Shown here: one piece after another, positions 1 to 6,255 of the stretch
How positions within the stretch are numbered: position 1 is the first letter of the stretch
Layout of the letters: every line of letters begins with the position of its first letter
NCBI GenBank assembly: GCA_964614375.1
Contig: CAZTLI010000161.1
Location: 1-10,702 of the forward strand
Source of the DNA: CAZTLI01 sp964614375
GTDB lineage: Bacteria > Chloroflexota > Anaerolineae > Aggregatilineales > Phototrophicaceae
Direction of reading: 5' to 3'
DNA: 10,702 bases
Notes under the pieces: model-generated
Database searches by the model: none
The model's input: the letters and a program-made list of their open reading frames with translations, nothing else
Told to the model about the DNA's origin: nothing
Program-made: the position numbers and the translations under genes

Positions 1-725
1 TTCGCCCGAAAGCGCACCAATCCCGCCAGCGCCATGCGCGTATCAATCCGGCGCAGCGCCGCCACATCGGTAATCTCATCAAATGGAATCCGGTCAATCA
101 CCGTCCGACCCTTCGCGATAATCAGGTCAACCGACGATAGATAGAGCTTGTACTTCGCGCCGTGTGTCCAGCGACCGTGAATGTCCTGTGTCGCAATTTG
201 CCCGGTGGCGGGTTTGAAGATGGTATAAGGATGATGACGGGGATAGATGGGCGTCACCTGTTTCAGACTTTGCATGAAACGTTCAATATCGCTATCGTCC
301 AGTCTCAACACCAGCACATGCCAGGTGTCATTGTGATTGTGAAAGTGCAGTTCCAGCCGATGGGTGAACACTTCATCACTGTTTTCGCCCGGGCCACGAT
401 GTCGCCTGAACCAGCATAAACCATCAACATCGAATATCTGCGGTTTGGTGAGTTTGGGGAGATAGGGGTGAATTTCCAGTTGATGGCGGCGCAGCACCAG
501 TATCCCGGACTGTTCAAACAGCGACATTCGCGCAGGCCACGGCTGATGTTGATAATGCACACCCGGCGGTTGAATGTACAAGGGGTCGGTCTGGCGCAGG
601 GCTTGATAGGTGATATAGGCTGCCGCGATGTTATGGCGATTGCGATACCCCGTATAGGCGTAGACGCCCCCGGCAATCAGCGCGAACACCAGCGGCACAC
701 CGATATAGAGTAAACCTGTATCCAT
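1..725 (-). CDS. Membrane-anchored protein with two PH/GRAM-like domains, partial (paralog of the gene at 1039-1929)
   Basis: An open frame of 241 codons runs from an ATG at 725 off the left edge, so the C-terminus is missing. GAGGG lies about 7 bases before the ATG and supports this start. Residues 5-24 form one hydrophobic membrane segment followed by basic residues (YRNRH), which predicts a C-terminal part inside the cell. Two beta-rich segments follow. The first, about 67-158, ends in a helix (RFMQSLKQV). The second, about 177-241, begins TQDIHGRW and contains RTVIDRIPFDEITDVAALRR. The layout and key residues match the protein encoded at 1039-1929: DIHG-W, a beta strand LYL, R/D-V-I-D, and GL-RF. 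The PH/GRAM-like fold is inferred from the strand pattern with a closing helix. No function can be assigned. By comparison with the paralog, roughly 55-60 residues lie outside the window. Confidence 0.8.
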   Translation of the reverse strand, partial: MDTGLLYIGVPLVFALIAGGVYAYTGYRNRHNIAAAYITYQALRQTDPLYIQPPGVHYQHQPWPARMSLFEQSGILVLRRHQLEIHPYLPKLTKPQIFDVDGLCWFRRHRGPGENSDEVFTHRLELHFHNHNDTWHVLVLRLDDSDIERFMQSLKQVTPIYPRHHPYTIFKPATGQIATQDIHGRWTHGAKYKLYLSSVDLIIAKGRTVIDRIPFDEITDVAALRRIDTRMALAGLVRFRA

Positions 726-1038
726 AACACAACCCTCAGATAGTGAACAACATTGACAAAGTGGAAGCAAGCGTTCAAGAGATAAAAGAGTCCAGCGCCA
801 GACGATAAATCATCGGGCTGCCACAGTGCCACTGCCACTGAAGTGGACAATTGTTTTGTGCAATACGCGCGATTGGGCTGATCGTGTCAGCTTCAGATGA
901 CGTGACTTGCGGGCAGTCGCACGTTTTAACGTGTGGGGGATACTGTCACCTTATATTGTTTGCCTGTAAGTGTCAGGTAGTCAGAAAACCCCATTGCCTT
1001 ACCCTTTGCGACCTATGCGCGCTTTGCGGTTCAATCAT
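726..1038. other. Intergenic gap between the two PH-like paralogs
   Basis: I see no credible gene in this stretch on either strand. It holds three small structures. One is the inverted repeat CACGTT-TT-AACGTG at 920-933. The second is a short hairpin around GCTGA/TCAGC near 878-892. The third is a CTTTGCG-rich repeat at 1002-1029, directly after the stop of the 1039-1929 gene. A weak minus-strand promoter could be read as CTGACA (971-976) and TATAAG (950-955), but the 15-base spacer is poor and it would give a leader of about 220 bases, so I do not call it. Confidence 0.5.
1002..1029. repeat. Copy A of a short dispersed CTTTGCG-rich repeat
   Basis: This segment has two CTTTGCG units separated by about 11 bases (ACCTATGCGCG between them). 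It lies 10 bases past the stop of the gene at 1039-1929. A clearly similar segment is at 6398-6421, in the same place relative to another minus-strand gene. Repeats of this style, alternating CTTTGCG and ACCTTCGCG-like units, are typical of short intergenic dispersed repeats in bacteria. Function unknown. Confidence 0.4.
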
Positions 1039-1929
1039 CTATTCGCCAGCGGCACGCACCGCAGCCTCTGGTTCGTATTCGTCCTCGACATCCCAATCAT
1101 CGTCGTCCTGCGACTTTTGCTTGCGGATGGGGGGTTCTTCCAGTGTGCGTTTAGCCGCTTCCGCCAGCGAATCTGCCCATGAACCATAATCTTGCAGCGC
1201 GAACGCCAGTGTTTCCACGCCGGTGCTAAAACGCAGCAGACCGTCCGCTTCCGGCGCATCCAATCGTTTAAAGGCGGCGATATTCTGTATGTCGTGCAGG
1301 TCAATCACGCGGTCAACTTCGCCGTGACGAAACAACACCAGATGCAGCGGCATCAAATAGAGGTCAACACGCTGTTTGAGTTCCCATGCGCCATGAATAT
1401 CCTGCTCGGCGAGATAGGCGGGCGTGAGGTCACGATGAATATAGGGACGACGGCGACGATAGGCGATGACCTGCTCATCCGTCGCGATGTGTTTGAGCGC
1501 GCGGACGAGGGCTTGCATGGTGGTGATGTGAAAGCGCGCTTTGACGATATACCACGCCACGCCAATCTGCACATGCAGCCACATTTCATTCATGCCATAG
1601 ATATACTTTGTAGGCCGACCAAACCAGCGCAGTTCACCGGGTGTAAACGCGAATTTCCCGTCGATACCCGTTCGCAGATCATACAGCGCCACGCCCTTAT
1701 CGCCGACACTCATCACCGCCCGCCGCCAGCGCAGTTTACGGTTGGCTTGCGGCATGTCAATCGGCGCTATCTCATAACGCGCCAAATCCCACGCTGACGT
1801 GAGGAACAATGTATCGTCTTCGCGCACGGATTCAATAATCGTGTTGGCCCGTCGCTGACGCAGCACCACCGGAATGATGAAAATGCCCAAAAACAGGAAT
1901 GTCGCTGCCAGACAGATGAGACTTGTCAT
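1039..1929 (-). CDS. Membrane-anchored protein with two PH/GRAM-like domains and an acidic tail
   Basis: A complete protein of 296 residues. GAGGGC about 9 bases before the ATG supports the start. Residues 2-23 form a membrane helix followed by RQRR, so the bulk should face the cytoplasm. A first beta-rich segment (about 70-148) ends in the helix TTMQALVRALKHI. A second (about 176-261) reads as a PH-like unit: VDLYLMPLHLVLF, then a turn, then RVIDLHDIQNIAAFKR, a strand LLRFST and a closing helix WADSLAEAAKR. Residues 262-296 are a charged, probably disordered tail with DDDDWDVEDEYEPE. It is a tandem paralog of the partial gene at 1-725. No enzyme motif is visible. The PH/GRAM assignment is inferred from secondary-structure pattern only; membrane association and a protein- or lipid-binding scaffold role are guesses. 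Confidence 0.82.
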   Translation of the reverse strand: MTSLICLAATFLFLGIFIIPVVLRQRRANTIIESVREDDTLFLTSAWDLARYEIAPIDMPQANRKLRWRRAVMSVGDKGVALYDLRTGIDGKFAFTPGELRWFGRPTKYIYGMNEMWLHVQIGVAWYIVKARFHITTMQALVRALKHIATDEQVIAYRRRRPYIHRDLTPAYLAEQDIHGAWELKQRVDLYLMPLHLVLFRHGEVDRVIDLHDIQNIAAFKRLDAPEADGLLRFSTGVETLAFALQDYGSWADSLAEAAKRTLEEPPIRKQKSQDDDDWDVEDEYEPEAAVRAAGE

Positions 1930-1964
1930 GGGAATAGTGCCCTCTACTAGCCCGTGCCACTCTT

Positions 1965-1995
1965 ATTATACGCTATCGGAGATTGTCTATTGCAC
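1965..1995 (-). promoter_or_regulatory. Promoter of the PH-like protein gene at 1039-1929
   Basis: A perfect TATAAT lies at 1965-1970 (ATTATA on the plus strand), placing a transcription start near 1958, about 29 bases before the ATG. The best upstream element is GTGCAA at 1990-1995, but the 19-base spacer is long, so the -35 is weak. This promoter means the gene need not depend on read-through from the Argonaute gene. Confidence 0.5.
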
Positions 1996-2031
1996 GCCAC
2001 CCCCTAAGCGGGGGGGTATGCTATTCAATAG
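1988..2031 (-). terminator. GC-rich nested hairpin after the Argonaute gene
   Basis: An inner stem ACCCCC (1999-2004) pairs with GGGGGT (2012-2017). An outer stem CTATTG (1988-1993) pairs with CAATAG (2026-2031). The hairpin lies about 40-85 bases past the Argonaute stop codon. No U-run follows on the minus strand, so it is not a classical intrinsic terminator, and it partly overlaps the -35 region of the next promoter. It may slow or end Argonaute transcription, or simply be structured spacer. Confidence 0.35.
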
Positions 2032-2072
2032 TTCGACGAGATTGCCAGCGCAGCCAATTTGCGGGGGTGTGA

Positions 2073-4166
2073 CTACAACCAGAAGGGGACATCGGCTTCG
2101 GTGGCGTCGGGGAGATGGCCTTTTTCCAGCCAGCGCGCCATTTCATCGGCATAGGTCACTGTGACGGGCAGGCGCGGCGGGCGCAGCATCCCATAATGCA
2201 GCAGTGTCCATACCAGCACCGAATGCAGCCCATCATCAATCGCCAGGCCATCAACACGAATCAACAGCGGACGGGGTGTGGCGTCATCTTCCGCCTGTGA
2301 CGAGACCAGCACGGCTTCGCTGGCGTTGAGTTTGAAGGCGCTGCCCCACGTCGGCTGCACGACCCCCTTTTCGAGCGCATACAAACGCGGCGACCCCCGT
2401 TTGAAGATTTCGACGGTGGCGAATTGGGCTTTGAGCACGCCCGCCCAACGGGTGAGCAGTTCGCGTTCATCCCGACTGAACGCGCCATCCCGATGAATCA
2501 CGATGCGCTGCCCGCCAAAAGCATCCAGCGGGAACAACGTCTGCATCACAATCAGCGGAATCGGGTCGCCCGGTTCGAGTTCGACATTGTGGACGATATA
2601 GCGCAGCAGTTGACCACTCTGGTCATAAATGCGGGCGATAGCGGTGATGTGGTCGGCGTCTTTTTGCGACTGCCGCACAATGTCCAGCCCGACAACAGTA
2701 TCGGCATAGGTAATCGGGTCAGCCAGCACATAGGGCGAATTGCCCGTCTTGCCCAATAAGCCCATGACGACAGTCGCCATTGAATCCGGGTCATGCACGG
2801 TGCTGTGGCGGATGATGTGACAGGCGATGCCGCGCCCCAGGGTCAGGGATTTCACGCGGCGATAGTCTTCGTCCTCTTCGTCATCGACAGCGGGCACATC
2901 CGGGAAAAAGGCCAGCACGATATGGGCGTTTTCGTCCGCCACCACTTTGACGGCACTTTCCAGCGTTTTATTAGACACTTTGCGGACTTTGCGTTCGCGG
3001 ATGAGTTCAACGGTGAAGCCATACTGCCGTTCGAGATTGCGGCGCATGGCCTCGATAAAATCGTCTATTTTTTCATCGAGCGTGTTAATGACGGCGATGC
3101 GAATCGGATTTTTGAGGAAGTAACGCCGTTTTTGAAACACACCACACTGTGCGAAGTCGTTCGCCAGCGTTTGCGCTTTGTACTTTCGCACGCGATTGTT
3201 CGCAAATTGCACGCTCAGATTGGGGCGAATGGTGAGGAAATTATCGGGATGCGTGCGCGTATTGAAGGCGCTGTCGATGAGTCCGGCATTTTTGGCGATG
3301 TCGCTCATGACTTTGACCAGCGACGAACGATACGCGGGCGTCATCTTCAGCGCGCGGGTCAGATGTTCGCCATTGATGCCAAAGCGTTCGCGGTCATCGC
3401 GGCTGTCGGGGCGGATGAGGACGCGCAGGGCGCTGGCGACATAATCATAGTCGCTGCGTCCGCTGTTGACGCGCAAGACCGGTTCATCGTCTGCGGCATT
3501 CTGGATGATGGTTTGCATTTCCGGGCGTTTGGTCAGGCTCAGCAGCTTATCGCGCATAGCGCCCGCCTTGCCCATCGTCCGCACAATTGTGCCAATCATG
3601 CTGTCTGCCGATTTGTCCATCACCCAGAGGCCGACCAGTTCGCGCGTTTTATCCACCCGCGCAGCAACAGCCTGCAAATCATGCTCATAGAGGATGCGTG
3701 AGCGCAGTGTCAGGGCGAGGGCGGGCGCATCATTGACGATATGGGTGTGGACGCGCGGTTCACGCTCGATGCGAAAATGCGGGCCGCTGATGGTCGCTTG
3801 GGCCAGCGCCTGCTTAATCGCTGGTTCGAGGTCGCGCAGTCTGGTGCGATTCAAAAAATCGGCCTGTGCCCCTGCCGTGATGCGCCAGTCGATGTCTTCG
3901 ACAATCGCCATTAACGTGCCGTATCGTTCCGGGTCATCGGTGTGCAGCAGGTCAATGGCAATTTCCAATTCACTCGCCGATAAGGGCACATCCGTCAGCA
4001 GATGCCCATCTGTCCAAATCCACTGACCGGGTGACGTGCGCGTCAGATGATAGGCCAGCTTGCCGCCGATGTTTTTGCGTCCACCACTAAAACCGAGCAT
4101 ATAGGCCGTGAGGGGTGGGATAGCAGCGGGGGCAATCGGGAAGATTTCGACGAACTGCTCCGTCAT
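2073..4166 (-). CDS. ago: Prokaryotic Argonaute, long-A type, with intact DEDD catalytic tetrad
   Basis: A 697-residue protein, close in length to Thermus thermophilus Argonaute. The C-terminal PIWI domain (about 485-697) holds the tetrad: D495 in VVGLD, E529 in HNVELE (34 later, glutamate-finger spacing), D560 in IHRDG, and D674 in TYADEMA (179 after the first). These are the known positions in active pAgos, so guide-directed nucleic-acid cleavage is expected. The MID domain (about 340-480) has Y435 and K439 and the K473 loop GKTGNSPY for holding the guide 5' end; H450 stands where glutamine is usual. An N-terminal region, a linker (DAPALALTLRSRI, 146-158) and a PAZ-like segment (about 175-325) precede it. 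The chain ends FWL, the usual bulky C-terminus. ATG 4166 is chosen because AGGA lies 6 bases upstream. The frame stays open to 4277, but that ATG is upstream of the predicted transcription start. No helicase or partner nuclease gene is adjacent. Confidence 0.93.
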   Translation of the reverse strand: MTEQFVEIFPIAPAAIPPLTAYMLGFSGGRKNIGGKLAYHLTRTSPGQWIWTDGHLLTDVPLSASELEIAIDLLHTDDPERYGTLMAIVEDIDWRITAGAQADFLNRTRLRDLEPAIKQALAQATISGPHFRIEREPRVHTHIVNDAPALALTLRSRILYEHDLQAVAARVDKTRELVGLWVMDKSADSMIGTIVRTMGKAGAMRDKLLSLTKRPEMQTIIQNAADDEPVLRVNSGRSDYDYVASALRVLIRPDSRDDRERFGINGEHLTRALKMTPAYRSSLVKVMSDIAKNAGLIDSAFNTRTHPDNFLTIRPNLSVQFANNRVRKYKAQTLANDFAQCGVFQKRRYFLKNPIRIAVINTLDEKIDDFIEAMRRNLERQYGFTVELIRERKVRKVSNKTLESAVKVVADENAHIVLAFFPDVPAVDDEEDEDYRRVKSLTLGRGIACHIIRHSTVHDPDSMATVVMGLLGKTGNSPYVLADPITYADTVVGLDIVRQSQKDADHITAIARIYDQSGQLLRYIVHNVELEPGDPIPLIVMQTLFPLDAFGGQRIVIHRDGAFSRDERELLTRWAGVLKAQFATVEIFKRGSPRLYALEKGVVQPTWGSAFKLNASEAVLVSSQAEDDATPRPLLIRVDGLAIDDGLHSVLVWTLLHYGMLRPPRLPVTVTYADEMARWLEKGHLPDATEADVPFWL

Positions 4167-4267
4167 GTCTGGTCCTGGGGATGAATAAGTATCGGGTCGT
4201 GAATGTATTATGGTGTGCATGGCGTGGCTGTGCAAATCGGCTTTTCGGCAGGTCAAATGTAAGTCGC

Positions 4268-4296
4268 AGTATAGCACAAATAGAACTTTCGTTCTA
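4268..4296 (-). promoter_or_regulatory. Predicted promoter of the Argonaute gene
   Basis: TATACT at 4268-4273 (AGTATA on the plus strand) with TAGAAC at 4291-4296, separated by exactly 17 bases. This predicts a start near 4261 and a leader of about 95 bases to the ATG at 4166. The -35 matches TTGACA only at three positions, which fits a regulated promoter. The entire -35 and half of the spacer lie inside the palindrome at 4281-4296. Confidence 0.55.
4281..4296. promoter_or_regulatory. SOS-box-like operator (LexA-type palindrome) in the Argonaute promoter
   Basis: A perfect inverted repeat, TAGAAC-TTTC-GTTCTA. Its core GAAC-N4-GTTC is the core of Gram-positive LexA/DinR boxes (Bacillus consensus CGAAC-N4-GTTCG type). 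It covers the -35 element and the upstream part of the spacer, where a bound repressor would block RNA polymerase. The repressor is not encoded in the window, so LexA control is an inference from motif and position. Confidence 0.6.
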
Positions 4297-4320
4297 GTCG
4301 CAATACACCACAGCGCGTAA

Positions 4321-4351
4321 GGGATTGGGTTTTAGGGATTAGGGGTGGGGG
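4321..4351 (+). other. Potential G-quadruplex run upstream of the Argonaute promoter
   Basis: Five G-tracts of 3, 3, 3, 4 and 5 Gs (4321-4323, 4327-4329, 4335-4337, 4342-4345, 4347-4351) are separated by loops of 3, 5, 4 and 1 bases (ATT, TTTTA, ATTA, T). This satisfies the usual rule for an intramolecular G-quadruplex and resembles TTAGGG/GGGATT repeats. It lies on the plus strand, which is the template strand for the Argonaute, about 25 bases upstream of the -35. Confidence 0.55.
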
Positions 4352-4444
4352 TTTGGCGGTTCGTAGAGCAGTCAGTCAATCGGCGCACACGTAATAACCG
4401 TTATCCGATTAAATTGTGAAGCTGCATCAGGCAGGGGGCGTATG

Positions 4445-4834
4445 TCACAATGCCCGCCATTGAGCTAACAGCGACTGTGCTTCTGCATCGGTATCGACAA
4501 AATAGAGCGTATGCCCCTCATTGATGTGGGCTGTAGATGGGTCATCGCCTGTTAACTGCGTGATAGACTCCGAATCGAGTCCAATGATGATCGTGCGTCC
4601 GGTTTGTTTGGCGTGGTCGGGTTTGCCGAAGGTGCGCCCGTGGGCATGGATGCCGCGCGGGGTACGCCGACTCTCGCGAAAATCGAGGATGACATCTATC
4701 GTCTCGCCGCCGTTGTTCATGGCGAAACGCGCCACATGCGCGACGTGATGATAGTCTTTCCAATTCCAGTCTGCCGGCGCGATGAGTCGTAAAATCGTGC
4801 GGGCGTCATCATCCCATTGATAGCGAAAGGGCAT
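4445..4834 (-). CDS. SpoIIAA/STAS-like small protein
   Basis: A 129-residue protein; GAGG lies 7 bases before the ATG. The pattern resembles bacterial SpoIIAA/STAS-like proteins: a short N-terminal strand pair (FRYQWDDDARTILRLIAP), a helix after the WNWKDYHHVAHVARFAMNN segment, a strand ETIDVILDF (44-52), a strand RTIIIGLD (80-87), a strand HTLYFVDT (108-115) and a closing helix (EAQSLLAQWRAL). There is no obvious phosphorylatable serine motif (D-S/T) in the usual loop, so an anti-sigma antagonist role cannot be claimed. It has its own promoter, and a 278-base gap with a second promoter separates it from the Argonaute, so co-transcription is not required. Function unknown. Confidence 0.72.
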   Translation of the reverse strand: MPFRYQWDDDARTILRLIAPADWNWKDYHHVAHVARFAMNNGGETIDVILDFRESRRTPRGIHAHGRTFGKPDHAKQTGRTIIIGLDSESITQLTGDDPSTAHINEGHTLYFVDTDAEAQSLLAQWRAL

Positions 4835-4896
4835 ACTACAGCCTCTATTCCTGTGATAGAGAGCGATGGAGTGGCAAGCGACCAGCAGCCAAAAGC

Positions 4897-4912
4897 CAAT
4901 AGGCCGCTATTG
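4897..4912. promoter_or_regulatory. Perfect palindrome over the start site of the STAS-like gene
   Basis: CAATAG-GCCG-CTATTG is a 6-bp perfect inverted repeat with a 4-base centre. It overlaps the predicted -10 (4909-4914) and the expected transcription start. This is an operator-like position, but no regulator can be named; a leader-RNA hairpin is the alternative. Confidence 0.35.
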
Positions 4913-4938
4913 TAGGGGATACGCCGTTAACTGTGCAA
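4909..4938 (-). promoter_or_regulatory. Predicted promoter of the STAS-like gene
   Basis: TTGCAC (4933-4938) and TACAAT (4909-4914, five of six consensus bases) are separated by 18 bases. The predicted start near 4902 gives a leader of about 68 bases to the ATG at 4834. Confidence 0.5.
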
Positions 4939-4963
4939 GGACATATTGGGACGAGTCGGCATG

Positions 4964-5473
4964 TCACGATGACCCATTACGAAAGGCACTGGCGCGTCTT
5001 ACATAATTGAGCGCCGACACCGTAGTCCGTGCGATTTCTTGCGGTTGCAGCGCCCGCTTAATATTGGCGGGATTACCAACCACCATCAAACCCGATGGGA
5101 ATTCCTGCCCTTCGGTGACGACTGCGCCCGCGCCGATGATGCAATCATCGCCAATGACCGCGCCATTCAAAACAATCGCGCCCATCCCGATGAGGACATT
5201 GCTGCCGATGGTCGCGCCATGCAAAATCGCGCCATGCCCGACGATCACCCCTTCGCCAATGGTCAGGGGTATGTTGGGGTCGGCATGGAGGATGCAGCCA
5301 TCTTGAATGTTTGTGCGTGCGCCGATTCTGATCGCTTCGGTATCGCCACGAATGACGGCATTAAACCAGACATTGACATCCTCTTCCAATGTCACATCGC
5401 CAACGACAACCGCGCCGGGGGCAATCCATGCGCTGGCGTGAATCTGTTCGGGACGAAATGTGGTATTCAACAT
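4964..5473 (-). CDS. Gamma-carbonic-anhydrase-like hexapeptide-repeat protein
   Basis: A 169-residue left-handed beta-helix protein of the YrdA/CamH-like gamma carbonic anhydrase family. Hexapeptide repeats (VGDVTL, IGEGVI, IGSNVL, IGDDCI and similar) run through residues 19-120. The family signature NVWFNAVIRGD is at 34-44, with R42 and D44, and NIQDG is at 55-59. Three histidines in the zinc positions are present: H63 (ILHAD), H80 (VGHG) and H85 (ILHG). The end, VVGNPANIKR, and the C-terminal helix are typical. Reversible CO2 hydration is possible, but many members with these residues show little measured activity, so the reaction is uncertain. ATG 5473 is chosen because AGAAGGA sits about 9 bases upstream; upstream in-frame ATGs at 5497 and 5527 lack such a site. 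Expected to be cytoplasmic and trimeric. Confidence 0.9.
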   Translation of the reverse strand: MLNTTFRPEQIHASAWIAPGAVVVGDVTLEEDVNVWFNAVIRGDTEAIRIGARTNIQDGCILHADPNIPLTIGEGVIVGHGAILHGATIGSNVLIGMGAIVLNGAVIGDDCIIGAGAVVTEGQEFPSGLMVVGNPANIKRALQPQEIARTTVSALNYVRRASAFRNGSS

Positions 5474-5509
5474 CGTGTGCAGTCCTTCTAAGGTCATGGT
5501 CTGTAATTT

Positions 5510-5550
5510 GCATACAGTATGCCACAATATGGTTCAGAAAACGTTCAGAA
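5510..5550. promoter_or_regulatory. Palindrome and direct repeats upstream of the gamma-carbonic-anhydrase-like gene
   Basis: GCATAC-A-GTATGC (5510-5522) is a perfect 13-base palindrome. Next to it, GTTCAGAA occurs twice (5532-5539 and 5543-5550) with an 11-base period, one helical turn. Both lie 37-77 bases before the ATG at 5473, where a promoter should be. No confident -35/-10 pair is visible, and the regulator is unknown. Confidence 0.35.
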
Positions 5551-5632
5551 CTCTATTACAGCATAAGCAAAATGCCGGGCCTTGTCGTGCCAGACCTAAT
5601 TCAGACTATGCCATTGCCCTAAAAAGAACCTA

Positions 5633-6094
5633 TCACAGCCGCAGCCAATAGGTGAAAAAGTGCGTCTCGCGCTGCCAGCCCTGCGCTTCATAGAGGGTTT
5701 GGGCGGGGATGTTGTCTACCGCCGTTGAGAGCATCAGGGCGCGGGCAGCCGTATCTGTGCCCAGTTGTCGGGCGCGCGCCAGCAAGGCACGCGCCACACC
5801 CGAGCGGCGCGCATCCGGCCTCACATACAAATCATTCAATATCCACACCCGCCGCAGGCCAATGGATGAAAAAGTCGGGTAGAGCAAGGTGAAGCCCAAT
5901 CCACGCCGTTCACCGTCCAGCGCGAGATAGACCACCGCTTCATCATTCCCCAGACGGGCCTGTAAATAGTCGCGGGCGGCGGCTTCGTCCGACGGCTGCT
6001 TATAGAAGATACGATAGCTATCAAACAAGGGCACAAGCGTATCCAGATGGGCAGTAGATGCTTGAATAATCGTGAATGTGACCGAATCGACCAT
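5633..6094 (-). CDS. GNAT family N-acetyltransferase
   Basis: A 153-residue protein of the GCN5-related acetyltransferase superfamily. The acetyl-CoA-binding motif A is VRPDARRSGVARALL (91-105), following the strand WILNDLYV. Motif B appears as LMLSTAVDNIPAQTLYEAQGWQ (120-141), and the C-terminal HFFTYWL is the last strand. The N-terminal YRIFYKQPSDEAAARDYLQARL and LLYPTFSSIGLRRVWIL are shared by a common bacterial GNAT subgroup whose substrates are mostly unknown. ATG 6094 is chosen because AAGGTG lies 6 bases upstream; the frame extends to 6235, but that part would overlap the region next to the divergent tRNA promoter and has no ribosome site. The acetylated substrate cannot be told from sequence. 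Confidence 0.9.
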   Translation of the reverse strand: MVDSVTFTIIQASTAHLDTLVPLFDSYRIFYKQPSDEAAARDYLQARLGNDEAVVYLALDGERRGLGFTLLYPTFSSIGLRRVWILNDLYVRPDARRSGVARALLARARQLGTDTAARALMLSTAVDNIPAQTLYEAQGWQRETHFFTYWLRL

Positions 6095-6216
6095 GTGTAT
6101 CACCTTATTGTGTGGGGATAGTCTGCATCTACTGTAAACTGCGCCACGCGATTCGCCTACAACCAGTTGCCAGACACGTCTGGAGTCCAATTGCAGTCCG
6201 GCGCCAGCAACCACCC

Positions 6217-6245
6217 GTGCAATCCAACCGGGCACTCGTTATAAT
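6217..6245 (+). promoter_or_regulatory. Promoter of the selenocysteine tRNA gene
   Basis: A perfect TATAAT at 6240-6245 with GTGCAA at 6217-6222, separated by 17 bases. Transcription would start about 6252, only a few bases before the mature tRNA 5' end at 6256. This is a normal layout for a solitary tRNA gene. Confidence 0.6.
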
Positions 6246-6255
6246 CGGCCTGTTT

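Noticed and set aside
754..760. TTGACA on the plus strand as a -35 element
   Set aside because: No -10 at a suitable distance and no plus-strand gene downstream.
1192..1797. 201-codon open frame on the plus strand
   Set aside because: Antisense to the PH-like gene 1039-1929, with no ribosome site or recognisable domain; the opposite strand has a membrane helix, ribosome site and a paralog.
2793..3701. 302-codon open frame on the plus strand
   Set aside because: It lies wholly inside the Argonaute gene on the other strand, and its product has the His/Ala/Asp-rich composition of an antisense shadow; the Argonaute has clear catalytic motifs.
4167..4277. N-terminal extension of the Argonaute from an ATG at 4277
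   Set aside because: The extension starts upstream of the predicted transcription start (about 4261), has no ribosome site and no domain character, whereas 4166 has AGGA at 6 bases.
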